A DNA stretch of 64,000 nucleotides from Novosphingobium sp. Gsoil 351 (GTDB lineage Bacteria > Pseudomonadota > Alphaproteobacteria > Sphingomonadales > Sphingomonadaceae): assembly GCF_009707465.1 (NCBI RefSeq), contig NZ_CP046120.1, forward strand, positions 1,269,501 through 1,333,500. The letters are read 5' to 3'. The notes beneath the pieces are model-generated. The model saw only the letters and a program-made list of their open reading frames with translations. It made no database searches and was not told the DNA's origin. This document shows positions 37,817 through 47,126 of this stretch, piece by piece (position 1 is the first letter of the stretch; each line of letters begins with the position of its first letter). The position numbers and the translations under genes are program-made.

Positions 37817-38819
37817 CAGCCTGCCAACTCGGCCCGCGCGCGCGATGGTGCGCCGGACTTCCGAGCCAGGCACGATCGTAGACCGAGCGGCGGAACCAGT
37901 AGTTGAGGCCGTATTCCCAGGTGTAGCCGATCCCGCCGTGAGCGGCGATCGCGGCTCGCGTGGCGCGGGTATAGACTTCGCACAGATGCGCTTTTGCCAA
38001 TGCGGCGGCGCGGCTTGCGTCCTGCAAATGCGCGTCCCAAGCGTAGGCTGCATACCAGACTAATGCCCGCGCCGATTCAACATCGAGCGCCATGTGCGCG
38101 AGCTGATGCTTGAGTCCCTGGAACCGACCGATCGGCTGGCCGAACTGCACGCGCTCCTTGGCGTACGTCACGCTCATATCGGTCACGCGCTGCGCTCCCC
38201 CCAGTGCGTCAGCGGCGATCAGAACGAGTGCAGCGTCACGGATACGCGCTGTGAGTGGATCGCCGCCGCCGCACAGGCGGTGAGACTTTGCTCCTTCGAA
38301 CGAGACGCGCGAAACCGGGCGACTGAGATCCGTCGGGGTTAGCGGCTCAATCGTTACGCCTTCGCCCGCCTCGATCAGCAGCAAGCCGCCATCGGGGGCA
38401 TCGGCTAGGAACAGCTGCGCCACGCGAGCGGATTGAACCAGCCCCGACCCTAGCGCCAACGTCGCAACAACCTCGTTCTCGGCAATTTGAGGAAGGAAAC
38501 GACGGGCCTCGGGATTGTCGCTCGCGGTTACCGCCATTGCGGTAATTATCTGACCGATGACCGGCCCCGGCGCGGCGGCCTCGCCGATGGACTCGCAGAC
38601 AAGCGCAGCATCGAGCAGGCCCAGGCCGGCCCCGGCCATATCCTCGGGCAAAGTAAGCGTGCCGATGCCCAGCGCCATCAAGGCTTTCCAGCTCGCGGGA
38701 TCAAAATCCGCAGCGCCGTCAGCAAAGGTGTGCAGCTGCTGAATCGACCAGACGTCGGCAAGCGTACCTTTCACAGCTTCTTGGATAGCGACTTGTTCCT
38801 CGCTCGGGTGGAAGCGCAT
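37813..38819 (-). pseudogene. Acyl-CoA dehydrogenase, smaller subunit; frameshift at the C-terminus
   Basis: Seen are FHPSEEQVAIQEAVKGTLAD at the start, TLPEDMAGAGLGLLDAALVC, LTARIRDAALVLIAADALGG, QFGQPIGRFQGLKHQLAHMA and the end motif HGGIGYTWEYGLNYWFRRSV. The frame then runs past the natural end. One missing base in the GC repeat near 37833-37844 restores an ending (AELAGW) whose TGA overlaps the GTG of the WS/DGAT gene, and gives 335 residues. ATG 38819 overlaps the stop of the larger subunit (TGATG). It is the partner of the enzyme at 38819-40030. Confidence 0.8.
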
Positions 38820-40030
38820 CAATGTTGCTCCGCATCCATCGCAAGATCGCGTGGAAGACCCAGACCGCGCTCGGCGATGATGTTGCGCTGGATGTTCGAG
38901 GTCCCCCCCGCGATCGAATTGCCTAAACTGCCCATGATCTGGTCGAGCCATTTGTTGGGCCCACGCGCCCCACCGCCGCTGCGTCCGCCGACCGCCCCGG
39001 GTTGCGTCAGCGCATCCTCTCCGATGAGCTCCTGCGCCAGCAGCGCAATCTCGTGACCGGTCTCGGTCAGCAATAGCTTCATCATCAACTGGAGGGGGCC
39101 GGGGTCGTCGCCAGCCGCTTGACAGGAAAACAGGCGAAAGCTGCTGTATCGATGAGCCATCACCCGGCCTTCGATCTCGACCAGTCTGTCGCGAACAAGA
39201 GGGTCGCCCGATCTATCCATCTCCTTTGCCAGTTCGACCAGCTTGCCGAACTGGCGTCCGAGCCCGTCGGCACCGCCGATCGCCGCCCGCTCGTGTTTGA
39301 GCGTGGTGCGGCTTACGTACCAGCCCTGCCCACGCTCGCCGACCTGCCAGGCGACGGGTGCCTCGGCGTCGTCGAAAAAGAATTCGAAAAATGTATCTTG
39401 GCCTGCCATGCCAGTCATCTGCCGGATCGGGCGGCGGGTCACCCCCGGCTGGTCGAGGTCCATTAGCAGGTACGTAATGCCGTCATGCTTGGGCGCATCC
39501 GGCTCGGTGCGGACGAGCATGAACATGTGGGTTGCCGCCCCCCCTCGGCTCGTCCAGATCTTCTGGCCATTTACAATCCAGGTCGTCCCGTCGGGCGAAA
39601 GCTCTGCCCTGGTCCGCACGCTCGCCAAGTCGCTTCCCGACCCGGGCTCGGAATAGCCCTGTCCCCAGACATAGTCGCCCTCGATGGTCTTGCGAATGAA
39701 CAGCTCGCGTTGGTCTTCGGTGCCCTTTTCGAGCAGCGTCGGCACGGTCATGTTCACGCCGTTACCACCAACCTCGGCAGGTGCTCGTGCACGCCCGAAT
39801 TCTTCTCGGATCACTTGTGCCTTGATGACGTCAACTGGCTGCTCCGAGCCCCCATAGCGTCTGGGCACCGAGCGATAAAGATAGCCGGCTTCGACCGCCT
39901 TGCAGCGAAAGGCGCGAATGTAGTCCTTAATCTCGCCCTGTGGGAGTTCTTCTGGCTGCCACTCTCTCGCCAGGAACTTGCGAACTTCGTCTCGAAATTC
40001 TTCGGCCTCGGTGCCGTAGCTCAGGTCCAT
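38819..40030 (-). CDS. Acyl-CoA dehydrogenase, larger subunit of a pair
   Basis: This 403-residue protein has all family landmarks: VWGQGYSEPGSGSDLASVRT (flavin/substrate loop), TWIVNGQKIWTSRGGAATHM, FFDDAEAPVAWQVGERGQGW and the C-terminal LGNSIAGGTSNIQRNIIAER. It lies in the operon MaoC-ECH-ACAD-ACAD-WS/DGAT-NMO (42138 to 35520), with start and stop overlaps on both sides. Pairing with the 335-residue enzyme next to it suggests a heterotetramer acting on a bulky CoA ester. Confidence 0.88.
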   Translation of the reverse strand: MDLSYGTEAEEFRDEVRKFLAREWQPEELPQGEIKDYIRAFRCKAVEAGYLYRSVPRRYGGSEQPVDVIKAQVIREEFGRARAPAEVGGNGVNMTVPTLLEKGTEDQRELFIRKTIEGDYVWGQGYSEPGSGSDLASVRTRAELSPDGTTWIVNGQKIWTSRGGAATHMFMLVRTEPDAPKHDGITYLLMDLDQPGVTRRPIRQMTGMAGQDTFFEFFFDDAEAPVAWQVGERGQGWYVSRTTLKHERAAIGGADGLGRQFGKLVELAKEMDRSGDPLVRDRLVEIEGRVMAHRYSSFRLFSCQAAGDDPGPLQLMMKLLLTETGHEIALLAQELIGEDALTQPGAVGGRSGGGARGPNKWLDQIMGSLGNSIAGGTSNIQRNIIAERGLGLPRDLAMDAEQH

Positions 40031-40819
40031 CAGGGTTTGGCCTTGTGTTCTTCGCGCCAGATCAGCGCGCTGGCCTGCGTTGACAGGTTCATGTGAAGCG
40101 CCTCTGCGTCAAGCGCGGCTTCGAACGCCCAGTCTTCGGCGTTGTTCAGGTTGGCCTTCATATAACGCAGCCCCATCCGCGGTCCGTCGGCCAATCGATG
40201 GGCAGCGCGCATCGTCACCTCGCGCAATTCGTCGTCATCGATCAGACGGGTAAATATGCCTTTGGCGAATGCATCTTCTGCGCTCAGCTTCTCGCCCAGC
40301 AGGAACAACTCTCGAGCACGGCCTGTACCCAGAATTTTGGTCCAGAACCATGTCGAGCCAAAATCGCCGCTCGCCCCGATCCGGTCGAACGCAGTCAGGA
40401 ACGTCGCCGATCTCGCGGCGAAGCGCAAATCGCAAGCCCCGGCCAAGCCAATTCCCGCGCCGGCTACTGGACCGTTGACCATTGCTATCGAGGGTTTGGG
40501 CATTTCGTGGAGCAAGCGGGCCGCCTCCATAAATCCGCGCAGTCGGGTGAAGCCCTGCTCCACGCGGCTGCCGATTTCGGAGTTGGGCGGAGCTACTGCT
40601 TTGTCGGCACCGCCCTCTTTGATGTCGCCGCCCGAGCAAAACCCACGGCCAGCGCCCGTTATCACAACGCAGCCGACCGAGGCGTCGCGCGCCGCATCCG
40701 CACAGGCGGCCGCCAGGGGGAGCCATCACCGCCGAAGTCAGGGCATTGAGGCGGTCGGGGCGATTGAGTGTAATCACCCGCACGCCACGATCGTCCTGAA
40801 TCAAAACTTGGTCGGCCAT
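40030..40819 (-). pseudogene. Enoyl-CoA hydratase/isomerase; one frameshift
   Basis: The N-terminal frame gives MADQVLIQDDRGVRVITLNR and PDRLNALTSAVM. The other frame gives VVITGAGRGFCSGGDIKEGG (oxyanion hole), GPVAGAGIGLAGACDLRFAA and FDRIGASGDFGSTWFWTKIL. They join if the G run 40716-40720 has four instead of five bases (VMAPLAAACADAARDASVGC), giving 262 residues. The second catalytic acid seems to be in ASGDFGS, as in isomerase-like members. ATG 40819 is 32 bp after the MaoC gene in the same operon. Confidence 0.82.
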
Positions 40820-40851
40820 TGCCTGCTCCAGCTGCACGCCCGAGAGCTACC

Positions 40852-42138
40852 TCAGTCCCCGCCCATTTCCCAGTGACGCGCCATCAGTCTCGCCGCCTGG
40901 TCGGCCAATTCGTCAGGCACGGTCGGATAGAGCGGCAAAGGCCGGGCATTGCTCGGGAGCGCAATGGTAGCGGTGCCGCGCACGGTTTCCTCGCCTCGCT
41001 GGTTGGTGAATTTAACTGCAACGTCGACGACCTGGTTCCCATGCTCTGTACGCTTGGCGAGTACTTCGCCAGTGACATGCTGAACGTCACCCATATAATT
41101 GAACTTACGGACTTCGTCGTGGAGACTGGTAATGACGGCATCGTCGCCCGCCCAATCGTTGAGGTATTGCCACAGGTAATTCTCGCGCATTACGCCGTAA
41201 TCGTAAGCCATTGGGTTGCCGATCGCTTGCGCCCAAACCGGGTCCCAGTGGAGCCGCTGAGCAACATCGGGAATGCCGTGCTCGTTCTTGACGTAAAATG
41301 CGGGGATGCGCTGGCGGTTTTTATGCGCGCGGCGGTTGGCTGTAGGCGCGTAAGGCGAAAAGCCATAGCCGCCGGCATGAAAGCAGATCACGTCGGTGAC
41401 TGTCAGGGGGCCTTTGGCTTGAGTACCCAAGCTATCGCCCTTCTCGACATCCTCAAAGCGGCGCTTCTTTGCGCCCTGGACAGTCTCCGCGGCGTAGATT
41501 TCCTCGATCGCACGAAATTCTTCATCGGTATACGTTGCTGGCTCGATCGCGCTGTATTTACCCTTGGTGGCAGCAGTTTTACGTTCCGTGAGGACGCGCA
41601 AGACGTCGTAAGTGGCTATGACTTCGGCCCGCTGGTTCACCTTGACCCGGCGACTGGTCATAATGACGGAACGGCCCGCGAATTCCGACTGCTTGACCTC
41701 GCAGGTCAACTCCCCGCCGAAGGTGTAAACGGCGTCGCCGGGACGAAGCGGACGGTAGAAGTTCCAGTCTGCGCCGGAAACGAATACGTGGATACCTTTA
41801 AACAGACTCTTTTTAAGCGCCTTCACCTCGGCGCTTGGGGGATCGCCGCGCATCGGCGTGCTGACCTGTCCGACCATCATTCCCGGCGCGATGACCCCTC
41901 CCCAGCGCGTTTTGCGCGCGTAGTTGGGATCGACGAACAACGGGTTATCATCACCGCAGCCGTAGGCCCAATTACGGATGGAATCGTGCGAAGCGGTCTG
42001 GACGTATTCAGAGGTCTTCATCGCTTCCCAGACGCCGATGAGTTGGCGTTGACGCTCGATGTCCGAGTCGAGAATTTCGTAGGCGACGGCCTTCTGCCAT
42101 TCGTCGCTCTGCTTGATATCAGTTTTTACCTCAGCCAT
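40852..42138 (-). CDS. MaoC-like hydratase with FAS1-type N-terminal dehydratase domain
   Basis: This 428-residue double-hotdog protein has an N-terminal half with DSIRNWAYGCGDDNPLFVDP and GGVIAPGMMVGQVSTPMRGD, and a C-terminal half with FHAGGYGFSPYAPTANR, IPDVAQRLHWDPVWAQAIGN and NPMAYDYGVMRENYLWQYLN. These proteins hydrate trans-enoyl-CoA; two-domain forms occur in steroid and bulky-acid catabolism. It is a close paralogue of 52686-53960. ATG 42138 has GGGAG upstream and the operator 22 bp away. First gene of the six-gene operon to 35520; divergent from the ligase at 42208. Confidence 0.82.
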   Translation of the reverse strand: MAEVKTDIKQSDEWQKAVAYEILDSDIERQRQLIGVWEAMKTSEYVQTASHDSIRNWAYGCGDDNPLFVDPNYARKTRWGGVIAPGMMVGQVSTPMRGDPPSAEVKALKKSLFKGIHVFVSGADWNFYRPLRPGDAVYTFGGELTCEVKQSEFAGRSVIMTSRRVKVNQRAEVIATYDVLRVLTERKTAATKGKYSAIEPATYTDEEFRAIEEIYAAETVQGAKKRRFEDVEKGDSLGTQAKGPLTVTDVICFHAGGYGFSPYAPTANRRAHKNRQRIPAFYVKNEHGIPDVAQRLHWDPVWAQAIGNPMAYDYGVMRENYLWQYLNDWAGDDAVITSLHDEVRKFNYMGDVQHVTGEVLAKRTEHGNQVVDVAVKFTNQRGEETVRGTATIALPSNARPLPLYPTVPDELADQAARLMARHWEMGGD

Positions 42139-42160
42139 CGCCTGCTCCCTTGCATCCACA

Positions 42161-42173
42161 TATATAACTAGGT
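42161..42173. promoter_or_regulatory. Candidate regulon operator, divergent MaoC operon / ligase
   Basis: TATATAACTAGGT lies 22 bp before the MaoC start and 34 bp before the ligase start on the other strand, so one site could control both. Confidence 0.65.
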
Positions 42174-42207
42174 AATAGAAGCGGAGAGACGAAGCAAGGG
42201 GTTTTGC

Positions 42208-43704
42208 ATGACCACGGTAAGGCGCATCAGCGACGCTTTGAAGACGCGCGCTGTGCATCAGAGCGATGAGATAGCGCACGATGACACTCGTCGGCAGCTA
42301 ACTTTTGCCGCATGGGACCGCGAAGCGGACGAAATCGGAGGTGGGCTTGCAAAAGCGGGTTTGCTGCCCGGCGACCGGGTGTTCCTCCCGATCAGCAATG
42401 TTCACGCGGTGGAAATGGCGATCGCGGTTTTTGCGATCTTCCGCGCGGGTGGGATAGCATGCCCCATCAATACCCGCCTGAGTCGCCGCGAGATCAACGA
42501 TTACGCAGAACTCACTACACCCAAATGGTGTATGACCGACACGCCGGAAGCGGTTGCTGGGCTAGAGTTTTCAAGGTGTTGGACTGTCGATGCGATGCCG
42601 CGCGATTTTTCTGCGCTGCCGGACCAGGCAAGTCTCGATCCGAATGCTGACGCGGAAATTTTGGGCACCAGCGGAACCACAGGCAAAATCAAGGGCGTCG
42701 TCGTAACCCATCCCGACTTGATGAAGGGCGTCACCGGCACCAACATGGACCGCTCCCGTTCAACCTTGAACGCGTTGCCGCTAACCGGTTCCGGGGGCAA
42801 CCTAGGCATTGTTATGCTGCCCGCAAAGGGCGGCGCGACTGCAATTACCCAGCCCAAGTTCGACCCGAAGGGCTTCCTCGACCTGGTGCGGGATAGGCGC
42901 CCCAATCTCGTTTACCTGGTGCCCTCGATGCTGCGCCTGTTGCTAGATCATCCTGACGTCGCAGCTTACGACTTTGCCGGGGTGCGCTACCTGATGACCG
43001 GCACCGCGCCACTACCGCACGATTCGGTAAAGCGTGCCATGAAGCTATGGCCGCACCTTCGGATCCGGAATACTTACGGCATGTCCGAGGGCGGTGTCGG
43101 GATCGGCACTTCAAGCCAGGCACAGGTGCTCAAGGCCGGCTGCGTGGGCAAACTGCCGGATCATATGCAGATCCGAGCCGAAGACGGCAAAGTGATCCGG
43201 GAGGCTGGGATCGTCGGAGAGATTTTCGGATTTCAAAAGCACCCGCGCCGCTACTGGAACGATCCGGAGGCCACCGCAGCCAGCTTTGCCGGGGGTTGGA
43301 CTAGGACGGGCGACCTCGGCTACGTCGACGAGGACGGCGACCTGATCATGTCGGGCCGCTCGAAGGAACTGATAATTCGCGGCGGGTACAACATCACTCC
43401 GCTCGAAATCGAGACGGTGCTACACCTCCACCCTGCGGTGCAGCAGGCCGCGGTGGTGGGTATCCCGCACGATGTCCTGGGGGAGGATATCGCGGCCGCC
43501 GTGACGCTGCGTCCCGGCGAGACTGCCTGCGATGTTGAGATCGTCGCATTCTGCCGAGAGCATCTTGCCGACAACAAGATCCCGAGAACCCTGCTGGTGC
43601 TCGAACAGATGCCGCTCAATCCCAACGGCAAGATCGTCAAAAAGGAACTTGCCCCGCTACTCGAAGAGGCTGCGAGAGTGGCTCGGGCGAAACGGGTCGC
43701 ATAG
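42208..43704 (+). CDS. Acyl-CoA synthetase (AMP-binding)
   Basis: This 498-residue ligase has the P-loop ILGTSGTTGKIKGVVVTHPD, the A5 segment RNTYGMSEGGVGIGTSSQ, TRTGDLGYVDEDGDLIMSGR, LIIRGGYNITPLEIETVLHL and the catalytic Lys in LNPNGKIVKKEL. AAGGGG precedes the ATG. It is a single-gene unit divergent from the MaoC operon with a shared operator. It probably activates the acid that enters the pathway or a later free acid. Confidence 0.88.
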   Translation: MTTVRRISDALKTRAVHQSDEIAHDDTRRQLTFAAWDREADEIGGGLAKAGLLPGDRVFLPISNVHAVEMAIAVFAIFRAGGIACPINTRLSRREINDYAELTTPKWCMTDTPEAVAGLEFSRCWTVDAMPRDFSALPDQASLDPNADAEILGTSGTTGKIKGVVVTHPDLMKGVTGTNMDRSRSTLNALPLTGSGGNLGIVMLPAKGGATAITQPKFDPKGFLDLVRDRRPNLVYLVPSMLRLLLDHPDVAAYDFAGVRYLMTGTAPLPHDSVKRAMKLWPHLRIRNTYGMSEGGVGIGTSSQAQVLKAGCVGKLPDHMQIRAEDGKVIREAGIVGEIFGFQKHPRRYWNDPEATAASFAGGWTRTGDLGYVDEDGDLIMSGRSKELIIRGGYNITPLEIETVLHLHPAVQQAAVVGIPHDVLGEDIAAAVTLRPGETACDVEIVAFCREHLADNKIPRTLLVLEQMPLNPNGKIVKKELAPLLEEAARVARAKRVA

Positions 43705-43718
43705 CGTCGGTCAGGATT

Positions 43719-43739
43719 GCTGCCGGTCATTTCGGCAGC
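43719..43739. terminator. Hairpin between convergent ligase and dehydrogenase genes
   Basis: GCTGCCG-GTCATTT-CGGCAGC has a perfect 7-bp stem and 7-base loop, placed 14 bp after the ligase stop and facing a convergent operon. No U tract follows. Confidence 0.4.
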
Positions 43740-43806
43740 ATCACATGATGCCCATCCCAAGCGGACTCACACATGCCCCGGTGGTGCCGGGCCGATGCCG
43801 ATTAAC

Positions 43807-45027
43807 CTACCTCAGTTCATCGAACGGAACATCCTTGTCCATGCGAATTTCGCCAGGCATCCCAAGCAAGCGTTCAGCAATCTGGTTGCGCAGCACTTCA
43901 TCAGCGCCCCCGGCAATTCGCATTACCGTCGAGTAAATGTAATCGTATTGGAGATCGGCAGTGGCCGCGTCGCGAGGGTCAGGTGCGATCGCATCGAGGC
44001 CACGCAGTTCCATCCCCAGCCCACTGGTCTTTTGGTAACGCGCGGCATAGGCCAACTTAACCATCCCCGCGAGCGCGCCGGGATTCTCGCCCTTGGACAC
44101 CATGGTCCGCAGGCGCGCCTGGAACCATCGTTCCCCCTGCTCATCGGCAAGCGCCTCGGCGAGGCTTTGCCGCACCGCGCCGTCGTCGAACATTGAGCCC
44201 CCCTTTCCGTCGGGGGTCTCTTGCGCAAACGCCAACAGCGGTCCGATCTCGCTTTTATACGAGCCAGAGCCGAGCCGCTCGCCCATTAAGACCGTCATGC
44301 AGCAAGCCCAGCCTTCACCCACCGCACCGATGCGGTTGGAATCCGGAATTCGAACGTCCGTGAAGAAAGTCTCGTTGAACTCACTGGCGCCGGATATCTG
44401 GCGGATCGGGCGGGTTTCGATGCCGGGAGTCTTCATATCCACGACAAAAAACGTAAGGCCTTTGTGCTTGGGCATCTTGGGATCGGTACGGACGACGAGA
44501 ATGCCCCAGTCGGTCAGGTGCGCCCAGCTCGACCAGACTTTCTGCCCGTTTACGATCCAGTCTTCACTGCCGTCGTCAGCGCGAACCGCTTTCGTCCGCA
44601 AACCCGCGAGGTCCGAACCGGCGGCGGGCTCGGAAAACAACTGACACCAGGTAAGGTCGCCGTTAAGTGTCGCCTCGATGAAGCGTTCGCGCTGCTCATC
44701 GTTACCGTGCTTGGCGATGACCGGGAGCGCCATACCAGTGCCAATCGAAATGAATGGTCCCTTGGGCAGGTTATAGCAGGCCTCTTCCTCCGCGAAGATC
44801 AAGGCCTCGGCGCCCGACAACCCCTGCCCGCCCAGAGCCTTAGGGAAGGTCAGTCCCGACCAGCTGCCCCGAGACAATTCGCGCATCCAGGCGCGGCTGC
44901 GCTCCGCTTCTTCGGTGTCAGGAATCTTCTCTCCTGGGGTAAGTTCGTGCGCTGGTGCGTGGCCAGCAAGCCAAGCCTTGGCCTGTGCCCGGAAAGCGGC
45001 CTCCTGAGGTGAATCGTTGAAGTCCAT
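43807..45027 (-). CDS. Acyl-CoA dehydrogenase, larger subunit of a pair
   Basis: This 406-residue enzyme shows WCQLFSEPAAGSDLAGLRTK, WIVNGQKVWSSWAHLTDWGI, TFFVVDMKTPGIETRPIRQI and the ending RIAGGADEVLRNQIAERLLG, LPGEIRMDKDVPFDEL in form. It is closely similar in layout to 8910-10115, including the C-terminal DKDVPFDE/DKGVPFNE motif, so the two pairs probably arose by duplication. It follows the smaller subunit 45029-46117 with a 1-bp gap. Third dehydrogenase pair of the island. Confidence 0.88.
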   Translation of the reverse strand: MDFNDSPQEAAFRAQAKAWLAGHAPAHELTPGEKIPDTEEAERSRAWMRELSRGSWSGLTFPKALGGQGLSGAEALIFAEEEACYNLPKGPFISIGTGMALPVIAKHGNDEQRERFIEATLNGDLTWCQLFSEPAAGSDLAGLRTKAVRADDGSEDWIVNGQKVWSSWAHLTDWGILVVRTDPKMPKHKGLTFFVVDMKTPGIETRPIRQISGASEFNETFFTDVRIPDSNRIGAVGEGWACCMTVLMGERLGSGSYKSEIGPLLAFAQETPDGKGGSMFDDGAVRQSLAEALADEQGERWFQARLRTMVSKGENPGALAGMVKLAYAARYQKTSGLGMELRGLDAIAPDPRDAATADLQYDYIYSTVMRIAGGADEVLRNQIAERLLGMPGEIRMDKDVPFDELR

Positions 45028-45028
45028 T

Positions 45029-46117
45029 TCAGGCTGCTTTCGTTTGAGTGCCGGGCTGCTGAGATAGCAGGCGATCAGCCCAGAACCCGCGGTTGCCGAG
45101 GTTGACTGCGAGCAGGCGTTCTCGCCGGTAATAGAAGTGGCAGTTAGCCTCGAAAGTATAGCCGATTCCGCCGTGGACTTGCAGATTCTCTCGCGCCGCT
45201 AGCTCGAACGCCTTGATCCCGGACAGCCGGGCCGCTGCCGCAGCGCCGGGTAACTCCTCCGGCGCGCTTCCGGCCGTCCAACCAGCGAAATAGGCGTTGG
45301 AACGAGCCAGCTCAATTGCCACCGCGACATCGGCCAGCTTGTGCTTGATGGCCTGGAAACCCGCAAGCGGGCGCCCGAATATCTGGCGCTCCATGGAGTA
45401 AGCCCGGCCCATCTCGAGGCATGCTTCTGCTCCGCCGACCGCCTCGAACGCTACTTGGACAGCAGCTCGATCAAGCAATGTAGGAAGTTGGTTCTGGCCG
45501 GGAAGGAACTCCGCCTCCGCGCGATCGAAATCGACGCGATAGTGGGGGCGAAGCTGATCGAAACTCTCAAGCCGCGTTCGGGAAACACCCGGTTGGTCGA
45601 GCCTCACGAGAGCGATACCGGAGCCAACTTGAACCGCTGCAATATCCGCCACCCCGGCATCGGCGACGGGTGTTTTGGTCCCACTTAGTTTGCCGTTCGC
45701 CAATGAGACGGTCTGGCCCAGAATCGGCCCCGGCCCTTCGGCACTGGCGAAGCAGCCGACCGCCTCACCGCTCGCCAGTTTTGGCAGCCATTCGGCTTTC
45801 TGCGCGTCACTCCCGCCAAGTCTGATTGCATCGGCAGTAAGGACAATCGACGAGAAGAATGGCAATGCCGCATTGACGCGCCCTAGCTCCTCCGAAATTA
45901 CCCCTTGGTGAAGCTCGGACAGACCCATGCCACCATACGCTTCGGGCAGATTGATGCCTAGGAATCCCATGTCTGCCAATTCGCGCCACAGGACATGGTC
46001 CCATTCGGCGTTGGCATCGATCAGGACGCGTAGGCGGTCGTATGGTATGCGTTCGGCCAGAAGTCCGCGAGCCTGCTCGGCAAACATCCGTTGTTCGTCG
46101 GAAAGGTCGAAATTCAT
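45029..46117 (-). CDS. Acyl-CoA dehydrogenase, smaller subunit of a pair
   Basis: This 362-residue protein starts MNFDLSDEQRMFAEQARGLL and shows LGINLPEAYGGMGLSELHQG, AVQVAFEAVGGAEACLEMGR, QIFGRPLAGFQAIKHKLADV and QVHGGIGYTFEANCHFYYRR. ATG 46117 was chosen over GTG 46132 because GAGG lies just upstream of it; the GTG would overlap the preceding stop. It is the second gene of the operon that begins with the unknown 142-residue protein. Confidence 0.87.
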   Translation of the reverse strand: MNFDLSDEQRMFAEQARGLLAERIPYDRLRVLIDANAEWDHVLWRELADMGFLGINLPEAYGGMGLSELHQGVISEELGRVNAALPFFSSIVLTADAIRLGGSDAQKAEWLPKLASGEAVGCFASAEGPGPILGQTVSLANGKLSGTKTPVADAGVADIAAVQVGSGIALVRLDQPGVSRTRLESFDQLRPHYRVDFDRAEAEFLPGQNQLPTLLDRAAVQVAFEAVGGAEACLEMGRAYSMERQIFGRPLAGFQAIKHKLADVAVAIELARSNAYFAGWTAGSAPEELPGAAAAARLSGIKAFELAARENLQVHGGIGYTFEANCHFYYRRERLLAVNLGNRGFWADRLLSQQPGTQTKAA

Positions 46118-46128
46118 AGCCTCAATCC

Positions 46129-46557
46129 TCACTTCAACGTCTTGAGTGCGTCAAGCATTCGCACGAAGTGGAGGGCGTCCCAGACATCCTGGTCTTCTCC
46201 CCAGCCCACCCTGCCGTCGAAGTCCCAACGCATAAACTGGTTGGTGCCATAGCCCGCTTCGCTCATCTGGCTCATGGCCATGCCTTCGGCGGTCGTCTTC
46301 CGCCCAACGAGATCGGCCATCTCAACCTGCATGTGGGCGCTCCAGGCGGTTTCCGGGCTCCGGAAACAACGCATTCGGCTGATCGCCTTGTTGAGCGAAC
46401 CGTATGCGCCGTCGCGCAAGAGGTAGCCCCCGTTCATCGGGCTCCAGCCTTCGGCATCGCCATTTGTGGCCGGACAAAGCCGAGGAACCCGTTTTGGCCG
46501 TCGGCGTGTCTGGCCTTCTATTGCCAGGCGCAGGTCAGGGCGAATCACGCTTGCCAT
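46129..46557 (-). CDS. Unknown 142-residue protein, first gene of a dehydrogenase operon
   Basis: The protein runs from MASVIRPDLRLAIEGQTRRR to the C-terminus VWDALHFVRMLDALKTLK, with SPETAWSAHMQVEMADLVGR and NQFMRWDFDGRVGWGEDQDV in between. It has no signal peptide or membrane segment and no motif I recognise. ATG 46557 has GGGCGGGAA upstream and the regulon element starts 13 bp further upstream, which would lie inside the gene if an earlier ATG were used. Its place before an acyl-CoA dehydrogenase pair suggests an accessory role. Confidence 0.6.
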   Translation of the reverse strand: MASVIRPDLRLAIEGQTRRRPKRVPRLCPATNGDAEGWSPMNGGYLLRDGAYGSLNKAISRMRCFRSPETAWSAHMQVEMADLVGRKTTAEGMAMSQMSEAGYGTNQFMRWDFDGRVGWGEDQDVWDALHFVRMLDALKTLK

Positions 46558-46571
46558 TTCCCGCCCAGTTG

Positions 46572-46619
46572 TATAACCTAGTGCCATATCATTCACATTA
46601 TGCGGCGAAGGTGTCAAGC
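46572..46619. promoter_or_regulatory. 48-bp promoter block with regulon core
   Basis: Read on the minus strand it begins GCTTGACACCTTC and ends ACTAGGTTATA, matching 54124-54171 at 41 of 48 positions. It serves the minus-strand unknown gene-dehydrogenase operon and perhaps the divergent thioesterase operon. Confidence 0.65.
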
Positions 46620-46648
46620 TTGGCTTATCAGGGCGAACGTTCGGGACA

Positions 46649-47080
46649 ATGAGGCCCTCTGCCGACCGCCTTGTCGCCGAACGATTCCCGCGCCGGATGC
46701 CCGTTCCGGTCCGTTTTGCCGACATGGACATGTTTCGGCACCTCAACAACGTCGCTGCGGGGCAATTCTATGAGGAAGGGCGCTTTGCGATTCTGGCCGA
46801 GGCTAACGCGCGCGTGCCCCGCGAAGAGCGACGATCGCTTGTCGTCGCGAGTGTCCACACCACCTTCCTGGGCACGGCTCGCTATCCCGGCAAGATCGAC
46901 GTTTGCACCGGCATTGTCGAAGTTGGCATTAAATCGTTCGTGATCGGCCAGTCCCTGTTCGTCGAACAACGCTGTATCGGAACAGCCGACACAACCGTCG
47001 TCGCTACCGACCCCGATGGCGCATGCCCCCTGCCGGCAGTGCTTGTTGTGTACCTTCAAACACTGCTCATAACTCCGTGA
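46649..47080 (+). CDS. Acyl-CoA thioesterase (4HBT hotdog family)
   Basis: This 143-residue hotdog protein has the motif VRFADMDMFRHLNNVAAGQF, YEEGRFAILAEAN, with the conserved Asp and the HLNN turn of 4HBT/YbgC-like thioesterases, and SVHTTFLGTARYPGKIDVCT as the next strand. It would release a free acid from an acyl-CoA and recycle CoA. It is followed 46 bp later by the dehydratase-like gene in the same direction. Confidence 0.82.
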   Translation: MRPSADRLVAERFPRRMPVPVRFADMDMFRHLNNVAAGQFYEEGRFAILAEANARVPREERRSLVVASVHTTFLGTARYPGKIDVCTGIVEVGIKSFVIGQSLFVEQRCIGTADTTVVATDPDGACPLPAVLVVYLQTLLITP

Positions 47081-47126
47081 CCGCTCTGGGGGCGCCAGAC
47101 TTTGATCGAAAAGGATAAACTCGAAC

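Noticed and set aside
37816..38053. N-terminal extension of the WS/DGAT reading frame
   Set aside because: This stretch codes for the C-terminus of the upstream acyl-CoA dehydrogenase in another frame; the GTG at 37816 fits the family start.
46557..46749. Longer form of the unknown 142-residue protein starting at 46749
   Set aside because: The extension overlaps the divergent thioesterase gene and the 48-bp promoter block.
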